A DNA stretch of 64,000 nt from Megasphaera hominis (GCF_014269395.1 NZ_JACOGK010000012.1:1-64000); one strand, 5' to 3'. Counted from the stretch's first letter, positions 38,895 to 47,441 are shown. Notes: generated by a model not told the origin, from the sequence alone. Numbers and translations: made by a program.

Positions 38895-39872
38895 TTAATT
38901 CGTCTTCCTGTTGACCATGGCATCCGCTGCATCATGGAGCACTTCCGCTAAATCACCGTGGATGACAAAGCCTTTATCTTCAATATCCTTCGGCAAGAAA
39001 GCATAGCGGTCGTTTACCGACACGTAGTACGCCTGGGGCAAATTGAGCGTCAGGTTCCAGAACGGTTCCTGAATAAACATAGGCGTCAAGCGGCCCACAC
39101 CGAGTTCGAGGAAGAGAATCTTCGCATCTGCGTGTGCCTGGACATACTGGGAAATTTTGGCATACTCTTCTTCATACTTCGTTCCTTGGAGATAATTGCC
39201 ATAGCCCCGGACCCACGGGAACGCTTCACCGCCGCAATGGGGACAACGGGGAATCATATCACTGGGAATAGAAAGGTTATCGTCTGTCGCTTTGATAATT
39301 TCTTCAATAGGCTGTAAGGCATCCCACGTATCATCACAGCAAGGACGGGCGCACTGGAAAAAGCGATGGTCCCCTTGAATTTCACTAACCTTGGCTTCCG
39401 GATACAGCTTGATAAACTGCGTGTCCTGATTCGTCGTCAGAATATGAAAATCCTTATCCCTGATGAGAACATCCAAATCCTTATAAGGCTGACGGACCGG
39501 CGCATGCTGCGTCGTATACAGGAACGTCGCCAAGTAAGCCCAGAATTCTTCTCGCGTGGCATAGGGATACTGCATGCCATTAAAAGCACCGGCAAAGCCA
39601 TACTTCTTGGCAAACTTGCCGAAATACTGACGGAACGACGGCGAATCCTCATAATAGAAATCACCACCGCCGGCAGCGGAAAGTCCCGAAGCACCCCCGA
39701 CAATTACACAATCTGCCGTATTGATCTTCTCAATCAAAGCAGCAATCTGCTCCTTATACGGAGCACAAGGCTTGTCGCTCAATTCATAAGGTGTACGGCC
39801 CATCATATACAGGCGATAATATTTGTTGTAATTCATCTGCGTTTTCATGACAAGATCTTCGTAAAAGCTCAT
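38895..39872 (-). CDS. Sirtuin of SirTM type (first gene of operon)
   Basis: The 325-residue protein has a 40-residue N-terminal extension before the sirtuin core. NAD loop: VGGASGLSAAGGGDFYY (from residue 58). The ribose-binding segment is TTNQDTQF (146-153). SEIQGDHRFFQCARPC (163-178) has Gln where ordinary sirtuins have the catalytic His, and the zinc cysteines are Cys174, Cys178, Cys210 and Cys213. The Gln substitution and the W-A-Y-L-A-T-F segment recall class M sirtuins (SirTM), which transfer ADP-ribose to lipoylated GcvH-like carriers in pathogens. Here no macrodomain, GcvH-like or LplA2 gene is adjacent, so the target may differ. Start at the ATG at 39872 behind AGAGG; a longer frame lacks a site. 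Confidence 0.8.
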   Translation of the reverse strand: MSFYEDLVMKTQMNYNKYYRLYMMGRTPYELSDKPCAPYKEQIAALIEKINTADCVIVGGASGLSAAGGGDFYYEDSPSFRQYFGKFAKKYGFAGAFNGMQYPYATREEFWAYLATFLYTTQHAPVRQPYKDLDVLIRDKDFHILTTNQDTQFIKLYPEAKVSEIQGDHRFFQCARPCCDDTWDALQPIEEIIKATDDNLSIPSDMIPRCPHCGGEAFPWVRGYGNYLQGTKYEEEYAKISQYVQAHADAKILFLELGVGRLTPMFIQEPFWNLTLNLPQAYYVSVNDRYAFLPKDIEDKGFVIHGDLAEVLHDAADAMVNRKTN

Positions 39873-39921
39873 GGCTATATCCTCTTTTCTTTGCTGTACA
39901 TTTATTTCTAACATCAAATAC

Positions 39922-39950
39922 AGTGTAACACCGTCTTGTATCTTCGTCAA
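39922..39950 (-). promoter_or_regulatory. Promoter of the sirtuin-HD-pncB operon
   Basis: TTGACG (39945-39950) and TACACT (39922-39927) on the minus strand, 17 bases apart. It overlaps the divergent promoter of the Rrf2 gene, and an ATACA/TGTAT dyad (39918-39922 and 39937-39941) spans it. Confidence 0.72.
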
Positions 39951-39964
39951 CAGGATGTTAAAAT
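39936..39964 (+). promoter_or_regulatory. Promoter of the divergent Rrf2 gene
   Basis: TTGTAT (39936-39941) and TAAAAT (39959-39964) are 17 bases apart. Its -35 box lies inside the operon promoter, so the two polymerases would exclude one another. Confidence 0.65.
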
Positions 39965-39991
39965 AAAATCAACAGCAAGGAGGAAATTCCC

Positions 39992-40447
39992 ATGAAATAC
40001 TCAACCAAAGTCAGCGACGCCGTCCACATTCTGGCCTTCATCAATTTGAATCCGGACCTGCCCCTCACGAGTGAACGCATTGCCATCAGCGTCCAAACCA
40101 ACGCCAGCTACGTCCGGCAGCTCATGTCTACACTGCGCAAAGCCGGTCTCCTGCGTAGCATCAAAGGCCACGCCAAACCAGAACTGGCAAAAGAACCAAC
40201 GGAGATCACCTTATTAGACGTCTACCGCGCCGTCGAAGGCCGCAAGCCCCTGCTCCACCTGGACACCCACACTAACCCCAACTGCGGCGTAGGCGTCCAC
40301 ATTCAAGAAGCACTCCAGGACTCCTTCGACCAAGTTCAAAATCGGGCCGAAGAAGAAATGGCCCACATTACACTGCAAAATGTCCTAGATGAATATGAAA
40401 AGCGAATTCAGAGACTAGAACATCCCGTAAAGCCAGCAAAAAAATAA
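39992..40447 (+). CDS. Rrf2-family transcriptional regulator (YwnA-like)
   Basis: A 151-residue regulator beginning MKYSTKVSDAVHILAFI. The winged helix SERIAISVQTNASYVRQLMSTLRKAGLLRSIKGHAKPELA and the ITLLDVYRAVEG wing segment are standard Rrf2. Only one cysteine remains in the effector region (NPNCGVG), so it cannot hold a three-cysteine iron-sulfur site. It resembles the YwnA/CymR-like group. A GGAGG site precedes the ATG. It faces the sirtuin-HD-pncB operon across 119 bases with overlapping promoters and is the obvious candidate regulator. The C-terminal tail after residue 130 is charged and lysine-rich. Confidence 0.86.
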   Translation: MKYSTKVSDAVHILAFINLNPDLPLTSERIAISVQTNASYVRQLMSTLRKAGLLRSIKGHAKPELAKEPTEITLLDVYRAVEGRKPLLHLDTHTNPNCGVGVHIQEALQDSFDQVQNRAEEEMAHITLQNVLDEYEKRIQRLEHPVKPAKK

Positions 40448-40519
40448 AGGCTTTTTCCAAAATCGGGAAAAGCACTGCGAGGCGGGGATCGTGGTTGATT
40501 TTATAGAGGTTGATTCTGT
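40441..40519. repeat. Degenerate copy of the intergenic repeat module B
   Basis: GGCTTTTTCC...GGGAAAAG followed by GCGGGGAT and ATAGAGGTTGATTC, in the same order as in the copies at 43389-43710 and 52078-52311 but with many changes. It directly follows the Rrf2 stop codon. Confidence 0.5.
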
Positions 40520-40542
40520 TAACTTATTTGCACACACAAAAA

Positions 40543-40583
40543 CAGGGCCTAAGGAAATAGCAAAAGCATTTCCCTAGGCCCTG
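40543..40583 (-). terminator. Terminator of the alcohol dehydrogenase gene
   Basis: CAGGGCCTAAGGAAAT pairs with ATTTCCCTAGGCCCTG (one mismatch). Five T follow on the minus strand. It is convergent between the Rrf2 and dehydrogenase genes. Confidence 0.83.
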
Positions 40584-40624
40584 GCCACATTCTATCCCAA
40601 TAAAAGATAAAGTTAAAATCTTCC

Positions 40625-41788
40625 CTATCCCTTGCATTCCATCAACACATCCAGAAGTTCTTCCGTTGTGAATTTCTTGCAGCAGTTGGGCGTGAGAACC
40701 GTACTTTGAGCAATAGCCTTATAATCTACGTCATTGGAAATCCCCATTTCAGCAAAGGTGGTTGGCAAAGTTGCTTCTTTAATGAAAGCTGCCAAAGATT
40801 GAACAAACGCTTCGGCAAGTTCTGCCTGGCTCTTTCCAGAGGGATCAACTCCCCAGACATTGACAGCCAAACGAGCGAACTGCTCTTCCCCTTCCGTGAG
40901 CATATGACGATACAAAACAGGATGGATAACCGCCAAGCCTTGGCCATGGTTGCAATCCGTATAAGCACCGAGTTGATGTTCCAGCATATGAGCCTGGAAA
41001 TCCGTAGCCTTGCCGATTTTTAGAATACCATTTTCCGCCATGGCTGCCGCCCAGATAAGTTCGCTACGGGCCTGCACATCCTGGGGATTTGCCAGAGTAG
41101 CCCGTACATGGGCGATAATATTGCGCTGACACGCTTCGTTAATTTCATCGGACAAATTGCTTGTCCGCGGTTTTCCCATATACGTTTCCATACAATGACT
41201 GAGCGAATCGAAAGCCCCGGAAAAAACTTGCTTCAAGGGCATCGTCATCGTATAAAGCGGATCAAGAATAGCAAAATCATAAAAAGCTCCCCATAAGGCT
41301 CCTTTGATTTTCTTTTCCGCATGCGTAATGACGGCACCATTATTCATTTCAGAGCCAGTGCCAAAAGCCGTAACGACAGCACCCATAGGAATAAATTCCG
41401 CAGGCTGCTTCTTTTCACCATACTCAAAACTCCACAGGTCCGTCGTTAGCTTAGCCTGAGCCGAAACCACCTTGCAGCAGTCCAGGACAGATCCACCACC
41501 AACAGCCAAGATAAAATCAACACCTTCTGCCTTAGCTAGCGCTGCCCCTTCCTGAACCTTGGCATACGTTGGATTAGACATAATACCGGAAAACTCAACA
41601 ATCCGTTTCCCAGCAGCCTGCAAGACACTAAGAAGCTCATCATAAATCCCGTTCCGCTTAATAGAGCCACCACCATACGCCAACATGACCGTCTGCCCAA
41701 CCTTAGATAACTCTGCCGGCAAATGCTTAGCCGCGGCTTTTTCACCAAATAAAACCTTTGTAGGATAGCTATAGACAAACTCGTTCAT
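40625..41788 (-). CDS. Iron-containing alcohol dehydrogenase (butanol dehydrogenase/YqhD type)
   Basis: A 387-residue group III alcohol dehydrogenase. NAD(P)-binding features are LAYGGGSIKRNGIYDELLSVL and AVGGGSVLDCCKVV. Metal-site histidines are in the conserved helices HMLEHQLGAYTDCNHGQGLAVIHPVLYRH and the earlier SHCMETY. The N-terminus NEFVYSYPTKVLFGEKA is that of the BdhA/YqhD branch, which often uses NADPH and reduces short aldehydes. It would dispose of reducing equivalents from pyruvate or amino-acid oxidation. It has its own promoter (41847-41875) and terminator and no aldehyde dehydrogenase next to it. Confidence 0.88.
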   Translation of the reverse strand: MNEFVYSYPTKVLFGEKAAAKHLPAELSKVGQTVMLAYGGGSIKRNGIYDELLSVLQAAGKRIVEFSGIMSNPTYAKVQEGAALAKAEGVDFILAVGGGSVLDCCKVVSAQAKLTTDLWSFEYGEKKQPAEFIPMGAVVTAFGTGSEMNNGAVITHAEKKIKGALWGAFYDFAILDPLYTMTMPLKQVFSGAFDSLSHCMETYMGKPRTSNLSDEINEACQRNIIAHVRATLANPQDVQARSELIWAAAMAENGILKIGKATDFQAHMLEHQLGAYTDCNHGQGLAVIHPVLYRHMLTEGEEQFARLAVNVWGVDPSGKSQAELAEAFVQSLAAFIKEATLPTTFAEMGISNDVDYKAIAQSTVLTPNCCKKFTTEELLDVLMECKG

Positions 41789-41846
41789 AACGGCATTTCC
41801 CCCTTACATTCAATATATGCTTAATTACTTTTACTTTTCATACACT

Positions 41847-41875
41847 ATTATAGTCATTAGGCAAACGCACATCAA
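41847..41875 (-). promoter_or_regulatory. Promoter of the alcohol dehydrogenase gene
   Basis: TTGATG (41870-41875) and TATAAT (41847-41852) on the minus strand, 17 bases apart. The remainder of the gap up to 42020 holds only a 23-codon frame at 41900-41971 of doubtful meaning. Confidence 0.72.
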
Positions 41876-42020
41876 TTCGAATTTCGGGAGAATACAATAA
41901 TGAAATCTAATTTTCCTGACGTACTTTCTCTAAGATTTGAGAAAGCGCTGCGTACCAGGCTGGTACAATAACTTCATACGGGCATTGCAGCCGTACTACT
42001 ATTTGATTGAAGGATATCCA

Positions 42021-43235
42021 TCATTTTCGAATAGAATAGCTGGCAGCGGCAGCTATAGCACAAAGGATAATATCGGCTAACCAAATCATATCGTACGAAC
42101 CAGTTTGCGTGTAAAGAATTCCGCCCAGCCAGGAACTGATGAAACCACCCGTTTGGTGGCAAACAAAGGTCAGGCCAAAGAGAAAGGCCATAGATGCAGC
42201 GCCAAAGCGGTTACTAATGATTTGTGATGTCGGTGTCACCGTGGCATCACCGGTCATGCCCAGGAGGAGGGCAAAAAGAGCCAGCCAGATTGTCGTCTGC
42301 GGCACAAGAAAAATGAATACGCCTACAGTGACGACGCGCAAGGCATAGAGCGTCCCCAAGACGGTGCGGAGCGGGAAGCGCAGACACAGTACTCCGCAGA
42401 GGATAGAGCCTAAAATGGAGGTAATGCCAAAACCCGTGTAGATCATGGCAGCTGTAGCGCCAGGAATGCCCAAGGATTCCATTTGTGGGACTAAATGGGT
42501 CTGAATAATGACCATGTGAAAGCCGCACGTACTGAAGCCAATGAGGAGTGCCTTGTAATCCCAAGTCCGCCAAGCCCGTTTCAGGTTTTCTGCAATGCTG
42601 ATTCTGCCTTCTCCTGCTGTCGTTTCAGCAGCTACGCTAATGCCGGCTTTTTTCTGCAGACCACAGAGCCACCAAACGACAGGAAACAAACAGGCCATAG
42701 CGCCGCCCAGAATAAAAAGGCCCTCCTGAATGCCAACAGCGCTATTGAGGCCTTGCATGACTGGCGATAAAATAGCACTGCCGATACCGCTTGAGGCATT
42801 GAGAATACCAGAAACAGCCGAAGCCCGCTTAGGTCCAAGGATGGGAGAAATCGTACCCATGACGAGACCAAAGCTGAGAGCACCCGTACCGGAGGCCAGA
42901 ATAATGCCCAAGTATAACGTGAGCGACGAAACACTATGTGCCAAAGGCGTCAGGATTAAGCCTGCAGCCATGAGGAGAACACCGCACAAGAGAACCAGGC
43001 GATTTCCTTTCCGTAGTGCAAATGCGCCCCACAAAGGCTGGGTCAGACCATACATGAGCTGTGCAATGCCAAAGGAAAAGCCAGCATCAGCATAGCTAAT
43101 CCCGGACAGAGCCGTCAGTGGCTTAATCACGATCCCATAAATCCCCCGCACACCCGCACCATAGCCAAAAAGCAGACACGCCGCCACGACTATGAGCAAG
43201 ATTTCCTGACGCCCTTGCATCGTTTTTGTTTCCAT
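42021..43235 (-). CDS. MFS transporter, monocarboxylate/oxalate-formate antiporter-like
   Basis: The 404-residue protein has twelve membrane helices. GYGAGVRGIYGIVIKPLTALSGISYADAGFSFGIAQLMYGLTQPLWG resembles the MCT/OFA group (oxalate:formate antiporter and monocarboxylate porter relatives). LRFPLRTVLG and FALLLGMTGDATVTPTSQIISNRFG mark the C-terminal half. The likely substrate is a small organic acid. The ATG at 43235 is used because GGGAGG lies in front of it. An excellent promoter with an overlapping palindromic operator (43306-43349) indicates tight regulation by an unlinked repressor. Confidence 0.82.
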   Translation of the reverse strand: METKTMQGRQEILLIVVAACLLFGYGAGVRGIYGIVIKPLTALSGISYADAGFSFGIAQLMYGLTQPLWGAFALRKGNRLVLLCGVLLMAAGLILTPLAHSVSSLTLYLGIILASGTGALSFGLVMGTISPILGPKRASAVSGILNASSGIGSAILSPVMQGLNSAVGIQEGLFILGGAMACLFPVVWWLCGLQKKAGISVAAETTAGEGRISIAENLKRAWRTWDYKALLIGFSTCGFHMVIIQTHLVPQMESLGIPGATAAMIYTGFGITSILGSILCGVLCLRFPLRTVLGTLYALRVVTVGVFIFLVPQTTIWLALFALLLGMTGDATVTPTSQIISNRFGAASMAFLFGLTFVCHQTGGFISSWLGGILYTQTGSYDMIWLADIILCAIAAAASYSIRK

Positions 43236-43305
43236 TAAAAGCCCCTCCCAATCCACACTAAAACCACTTCGTGCGTCGTCGTTTTCTAGCTAAAACTACT
43301 CTTTT

Positions 43306-43349
43306 TGATGTATGTACATCATATTATCAATCCCCCTATTCCCTGTCAA
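43306..43349 (-). promoter_or_regulatory. Strong promoter with palindromic operator at the transcription start of the MFS gene
   Basis: TTGACA (43344-43349) and TAATAT (43321-43326) on the minus strand, 17 bases apart. The 16-base palindrome TGATGTATGTACATCA (43306-43321) begins at the -10 box and covers the start site. It would block initiation when bound. The arm TGATGTA with a TG spacer suggests a dimeric GntR-, LacI- or MarR-like repressor. Confidence 0.68.
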
Positions 43350-43388
43350 TACAATTCATATTACACAAAAATGCACTGAGTGAAACAG

Positions 43389-43710
43389 GCTTCGGTCAGA
43401 TAACCACCAAAACGAACCGCCGCAGGCTTTCTCCGAGACCGGAGAAAATGCCGTGAAAAAGCTCATAGAGGTTGAATCCACAAAATGCACGGTTAATAGG
43501 CTTCGGTCAGATGACCACTAAAATGAACCGCCGCAGGCTTTCTCCGAGACTGAAGAAAATACCGTGAAAAAACTCATAGAGGTTGAATCCACAAAATGCA
43601 CGGTTAATAAGCTTCGGTCAGATGACCACTAAAATGAACCGCCGCAGGCTTTCTCCGAGACCGGAGAAAGTCCCGCGAAGCGGGGATAGAGGCTGATTCC
43701 AAAAGTTAAA
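43389..43710. repeat. Three tandem 111-bp repeats
   Basis: Unit starts at 43389, 43500 and 43611, exactly 111 bases apart. Each reads GCTTCGGTCAGATGACCACT, a spacer, GCAGGCTTTCTCCGAGACCG, then GAGAAAATGCCGTGAAAAA and CATAGAGGTTGAATCCACAA. The units differ by only a few bases. The last unit ends with CCCGCGAAGCGGGGATAGAGG, the form found near the other autotransporter genes. The internal CTTTCTCCG/CGGAGAAAG and CCGCG/CGCGG hairpins are the module B signature. A partial fourth unit may precede the first. Confidence 0.85.
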
Positions 43711-43725
43711 TCTGACACAAAAATA

Positions 43726-43762
43726 GGACCCAAGGAACCGCTTTTGTAGTTTCCTTGGGTCC
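43726..43762 (-). terminator. Terminator of the first autotransporter gene
   Basis: GGACCCAAGGAAC pairs with GTTTCCTTGGGTCC. On the minus strand it is followed by TATTTTTG. It lies 31 bases past the stop codon at 43793 and before the tandem repeats. Confidence 0.8.
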
Positions 43763-43792
43763 TGCTTTTTGTATCTCTATCAGCGGGTAGTA

Positions 43793-46700
43793 TCAAAAGG
43801 CTCTGCCAATAGTAAGGGTATAATCAATCCCTTTCTTCATGCCTACCCAGCCTCTAAGTTTGACGTCGGCATTCCAGGGATTGTCTTTGTGACTTTGGCT
43901 GGACCAGCCCAGTTCCAGGAAGCCCGCGTCGCCCTTGCCATCTTTTTCAGGGAGGTCGAAGTTGTTGTACGTGGCTCGGGCCGTGCCGTCGAATTCGTGG
44001 TCCCAGCCCAGGCCTAGGTAATAGGTTTGGTTTTCCTGGTAATGCTTCGTCCAGCGGAAGCCGATGCGGCTGCGGACGGAGTCGGTGCTGTCAAATTGGT
44101 ATTGGGCCTTACCCAGATCGCTGTAGATGTCTACGTTGTCGCTAAAGAGGTGAGACCAGAAGAGTTTCGTGTAGATATCGTAGTCGTTATCCTTATGGGT
44201 ATAGAGTTTGCCCAGCCCTAGTTGGGCTGCGATGTAGTTCGTGTCCGTGTCGTAGCTGATGTGGTGCCCGGCGATATCGGCATGGTAGTCCGTATTGAGC
44301 TGGCCCGCGCGGAGGACGGCTTCGTAGTGCATGCCGTCGGTGCGGTCGCGACGGACGAGGAAACCAGCGCCGATGTACTGCTGGTTACCATCACCGCGGG
44401 CGCCCTGATAGCGTTCGGTGTAGTTGCCGTTGCCGTATTCTAAAAACGGCATGTAGGTGTCGATGTAGTCGTCGTGATAGGACCGTTTGACGAAGCCCAG
44501 TTCGCTGTTGAAGCCTTGCGTGTTGGTGGTCGAGTCCGTGTCGTAGCGGAGGTCATTGCCGCCTAAGAGGACGTACGGTGTGTATTTCTTCCAGACCTCG
44601 TGGTCTTCCCAGCCGGCATGGCTGCCCATTTCTGCGTTCCACGCAGATATGGCTGTTTCGTAGCCACTGGTAGAAGCCGTGTCTGTGACATCCGTGACGG
44701 TGCTGATGGCGCGGTTGCGTTGGGACGTCATGAGCTTGGTGGCCGGGATAAGGGTGCCCTTACTGTCTTCGGGGATGTAGAGGACGACCGTTTCCGGGTC
44801 TTGTTTCTTGATGAGGACGTCGTAGCGGACCAGGCCCGGCGTGAGGACGTAATCTTTGTCCGGCATCATGGAATAGGTCGTGTTTTCATCGGTGGTGACG
44901 CCGTTGGCGCTGTCGTGGATGAGGTTGATGACTTGACCCGGGCGGATTTGCGTGTTGTTGTAGACGCCGGCTGTGATGTCGGCACCGCTGACGTCGGCAT
45001 TATTCGTGACTTCGATCATCGTTTCCCCTGCTGTTGTGCCTTCGGGGACGTAGAAGTTGAGGTTTTGGAAATAGTCCAGATTTTCGACTGTATTTCCTTT
45101 GGTGTACATATTCAGCGTATTTCCTGTGCTAGCTGTTTTGGTCGGTGTGTAGCCGCCGTAGAGGCTCATCATTTCCCCTAAGGTGCCGCCGGTAACGTTG
45201 ACCGTGTTGTCTGCGGCGCTGCCACTGTCCGTGTAGCCTGCGGCGATGAGGTTGCCGTTAGCAATAGAGTTGCCTTCTTCATCTACGGCATCTGTCGTGC
45301 CGATGGTGCCGCCGCTGATGTTTAACGTGTTGCCTGAGACGTCGCCTGAGGGTGTGGTGCCGGCTACGACAGTTTCTTCCACCGTACCCCCGTTGATGGT
45401 GACCGTGTTCTTGTTGGCATTTCCTTCATTGGCAACGAATCCACCGTAAACCTTTTTCGCCATAATACCCTCACCCATGGTGACGCTGTTGCGCAGGGCT
45501 TCGCCGGAGGTAGTGTAGCCGCCGTAGATTTCACCTACGTCGACGGAGCCACCAGTGATGGTAACGGTGTTATCATCGGCGGCACCTGAAACATCCCCAA
45601 ATACGTCACCACCAGCCAGGGCCGGCAGATTCGTGATGGTCGCATCTGTTACAGTCAGCGTATTATGGCTGGCTTCGGTATCAGTTCCATAACCTATAAT
45701 TGTTCCAGCTGCCAAATTCAAACCATAGTAATACTCCTGCGCCAATTTGGCATAGTCGTTATAGCTGATATTGCCGCCTGTAATGGCCAGTGTATTATAA
45801 TTGCTTTTTTGAAATGACACAGCAGTGGTTATCTGCCCCATCACATTGTTAATGGTCGTATTGGAGAGTGTCATCGTATTATTTGAAACAATGGGATTTG
45901 CATATCCATTACCAGGTTCCGTAGTATCAAAATTCCCTACTATTGCATGGGGATTTGAAATGACAGCATCTTTGATGGTGAGCGTATTATCACTGCTTAG
46001 TTTTGAGGAGATTGTGCCCAAAAAGTCCCAGCCTTCGTCGTCAGTGCCGCTCATGGAGCCGCCCGTAATGGTAATATCGTTGCCCGTAGTTTCCCCACCT
46101 GTAGCCTCGCTGCCATAAAACGCAGTAAGACCTGTTACAGTGGCATTGGTCATAGTAACCGTGTTATCATTGGCCCCGGTGAGCCCTGTGGCTCCGCCCA
46201 TAAGCATTTGATTACCGGAAATAGCGGAGTTTTCAACATTCAAAGTATTGCCATTGGCATAGGATACCTTGGCTAAATCATCTGTTATCGCCCCGCCGGC
46301 ACTGGCTGCACCATCTGAGTTGGGAAATTCCCAAGGGCCACGCTTCGGATTATTCGTGGAGCCTGCATAGAGGAAGCGAACGTTTTCCACGTTGCTCTGG
46401 TTTGTAATGGAAAGAATATTGTTTGAGGCCGTACCGCCGCGGGCCACGCCGCCATAAACGCCGTATTGGCCTGCCATTGTATCTGAATATTCGAGCTCGC
46501 CAACAGCGCCGACATCTACCGTCGTATTGCTGATGGTGATGGTATTGTTATCGGCACCATTGACACCAAAACCACCTGCAATAGAATTTTCTCCATAGAC
46601 CAGCTTCTGCTGGTCACCGATGTGCCGGTAAAAATTTCCTAAGGTGACGTCGGAATCTTCGATGGTCACCCTATTGTTGTTAGCCTGTCCTTCTGCTAAG

Positions 46701-47278
46701 CCGCCTAAAATACTGGTAATGTTTGGACCTACGGTGCTGTCGGAAATATGCACTTCATTCTGCTTAGCCAGACCGCCATAGTATTCTTCGTCGGTCATGG
46801 ATTTTCCCAAGGTAACGTACAGTTTAAACGTATTGGCGGCACCGCCAACGATAATACCTTCTGCTGCAGGTGCCAATTTGCCTATAGTATCTTCCGGCTT
46901 TAGTTGAGAAGAAATCGTTCCTACATTACTGTTATAGACATACACTTTATTGCTTATCGCATCGCTAAGTCCTGATTCGCCGCCATTGATGGTGGACGTG
47001 ACCTCCGGCTTTACCGAAGAGCCCGGTACGCCAATGGTCACGGTGTTATCAGTAGCTTTGCCCTTCATCGTAAAGGCAGCAAAAATATGATTGGCCGTAC
47101 CGCTAGGCATGGTAACCGTATTGCCGGATAGGTCCTCATCATATAACGCAGCGCCGACTACCTGGGTATTATCACCTGTGACGACCGTATCGGCCGCCTG
47201 GACGGTCAATGGTTGCAGACCTAGGCCACAGACGCTGGCTAAAATCAAACCTGTTACTAGATTTCTACTGTATTTCAT
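43793..47278 (-). CDS. Autotransporter adhesin-like outer-membrane protein (copy 1)
   Basis: The 1161-residue type V secreted protein has a signal peptide (1-28, MKYSRNLVTGLIL...VQA-A). Residues 30-720 form a passenger of irregular 25-40 residue units with the motif N-T-[VL]-[TN]-[IV]-x-G-G-x-[VI] followed by [VI]-Y-G-G, typical of a beta-helix. At about 726 the linker NLDYFQNLNFYVPEGTTAG begins a module kept in all four copies. The autotransporter barrel occupies about 870-1161 and ends in the targeting sequence TLTIGRAF with terminal Phe. GGGGAGG precedes the ATG; a TATAAT box lies at 47382-47387. It is the most diverged of the four and the only one ending GRAF rather than SRAF. Ligand unknown. 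Confidence 0.86.
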   Translation of the reverse strand: MKYSRNLVTGLILASVCGLGLQPLTVQAADTVVTGDNTQVVGAALYDEDLSGNTVTMPSGTANHIFAAFTMKGKATDNTVTIGVPGSSVKPEVTSTINGGESGLSDAISNKVYVYNSNVGTISSQLKPEDTIGKLAPAAEGIIVGGAANTFKLYVTLGKSMTDEEYYGGLAKQNEVHISDSTVGPNITSILGGLAEGQANNNRVTIEDSDVTLGNFYRHIGDQQKLVYGENSIAGGFGVNGADNNTITISNTTVDVGAVGELEYSDTMAGQYGVYGGVARGGTASNNILSITNQSNVENVRFLYAGSTNNPKRGPWEFPNSDGAASAGGAITDDLAKVSYANGNTLNVENSAISGNQMLMGGATGLTGANDNTVTMTNATVTGLTAFYGSEATGGETTGNDITITGGSMSGTDDEGWDFLGTISSKLSSDNTLTIKDAVISNPHAIVGNFDTTEPGNGYANPIVSNNTMTLSNTTINNVMGQITTAVSFQKSNYNTLAITGGNISYNDYAKLAQEYYYGLNLAAGTIIGYGTDTEASHNTLTVTDATITNLPALAGGDVFGDVSGAADDNTVTITGGSVDVGEIYGGYTTSGEALRNSVTMGEGIMAKKVYGGFVANEGNANKNTVTINGGTVEETVVAGTTPSGDVSGNTLNISGGTIGTTDAVDEEGNSIANGNLIAAGYTDSGSAADNTVNVTGGTLGEMMSLYGGYTPTKTASTGNTLNMYTKGNTVENLDYFQNLNFYVPEGTTAGETMIEVTNNADVSGADITAGVYNNTQIRPGQVINLIHDSANGVTTDENTTYSMMPDKDYVLTPGLVRYDVLIKKQDPETVVLYIPEDSKGTLIPATKLMTSQRNRAISTVTDVTDTASTSGYETAISAWNAEMGSHAGWEDHEVWKKYTPYVLLGGNDLRYDTDSTTNTQGFNSELGFVKRSYHDDYIDTYMPFLEYGNGNYTERYQGARGDGNQQYIGAGFLVRRDRTDGMHYEAVLRAGQLNTDYHADIAGHHISYDTDTNYIAAQLGLGKLYTHKDNDYDIYTKLFWSHLFSDNVDIYSDLGKAQYQFDSTDSVRSRIGFRWTKHYQENQTYYLGLGWDHEFDGTARATYNNFDLPEKDGKGDAGFLELGWSSQSHKDNPWNADVKLRGWVGMKKGIDYTLTIGRAF

Positions 47279-47441
47279 ACGTATTCCTCCCCGTGAAAAG
47301 AAAAACTATATCCACGCTGCCGCAAGGAAAGCAACGCTTTCCAGCCCCCACGGCGTGAGACAGATTGGATTATCTGTTTTCATTATACTATAATTTATAT
47401 TTATTTGAAATGTTACACTTCCTTTTGTTTTTACACATTAC

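Noticed and set aside
43389-43710. CRISPR array
   Set aside because: The repeats are 111 bases long and directly adjacent, with no variable spacers and no cas genes.
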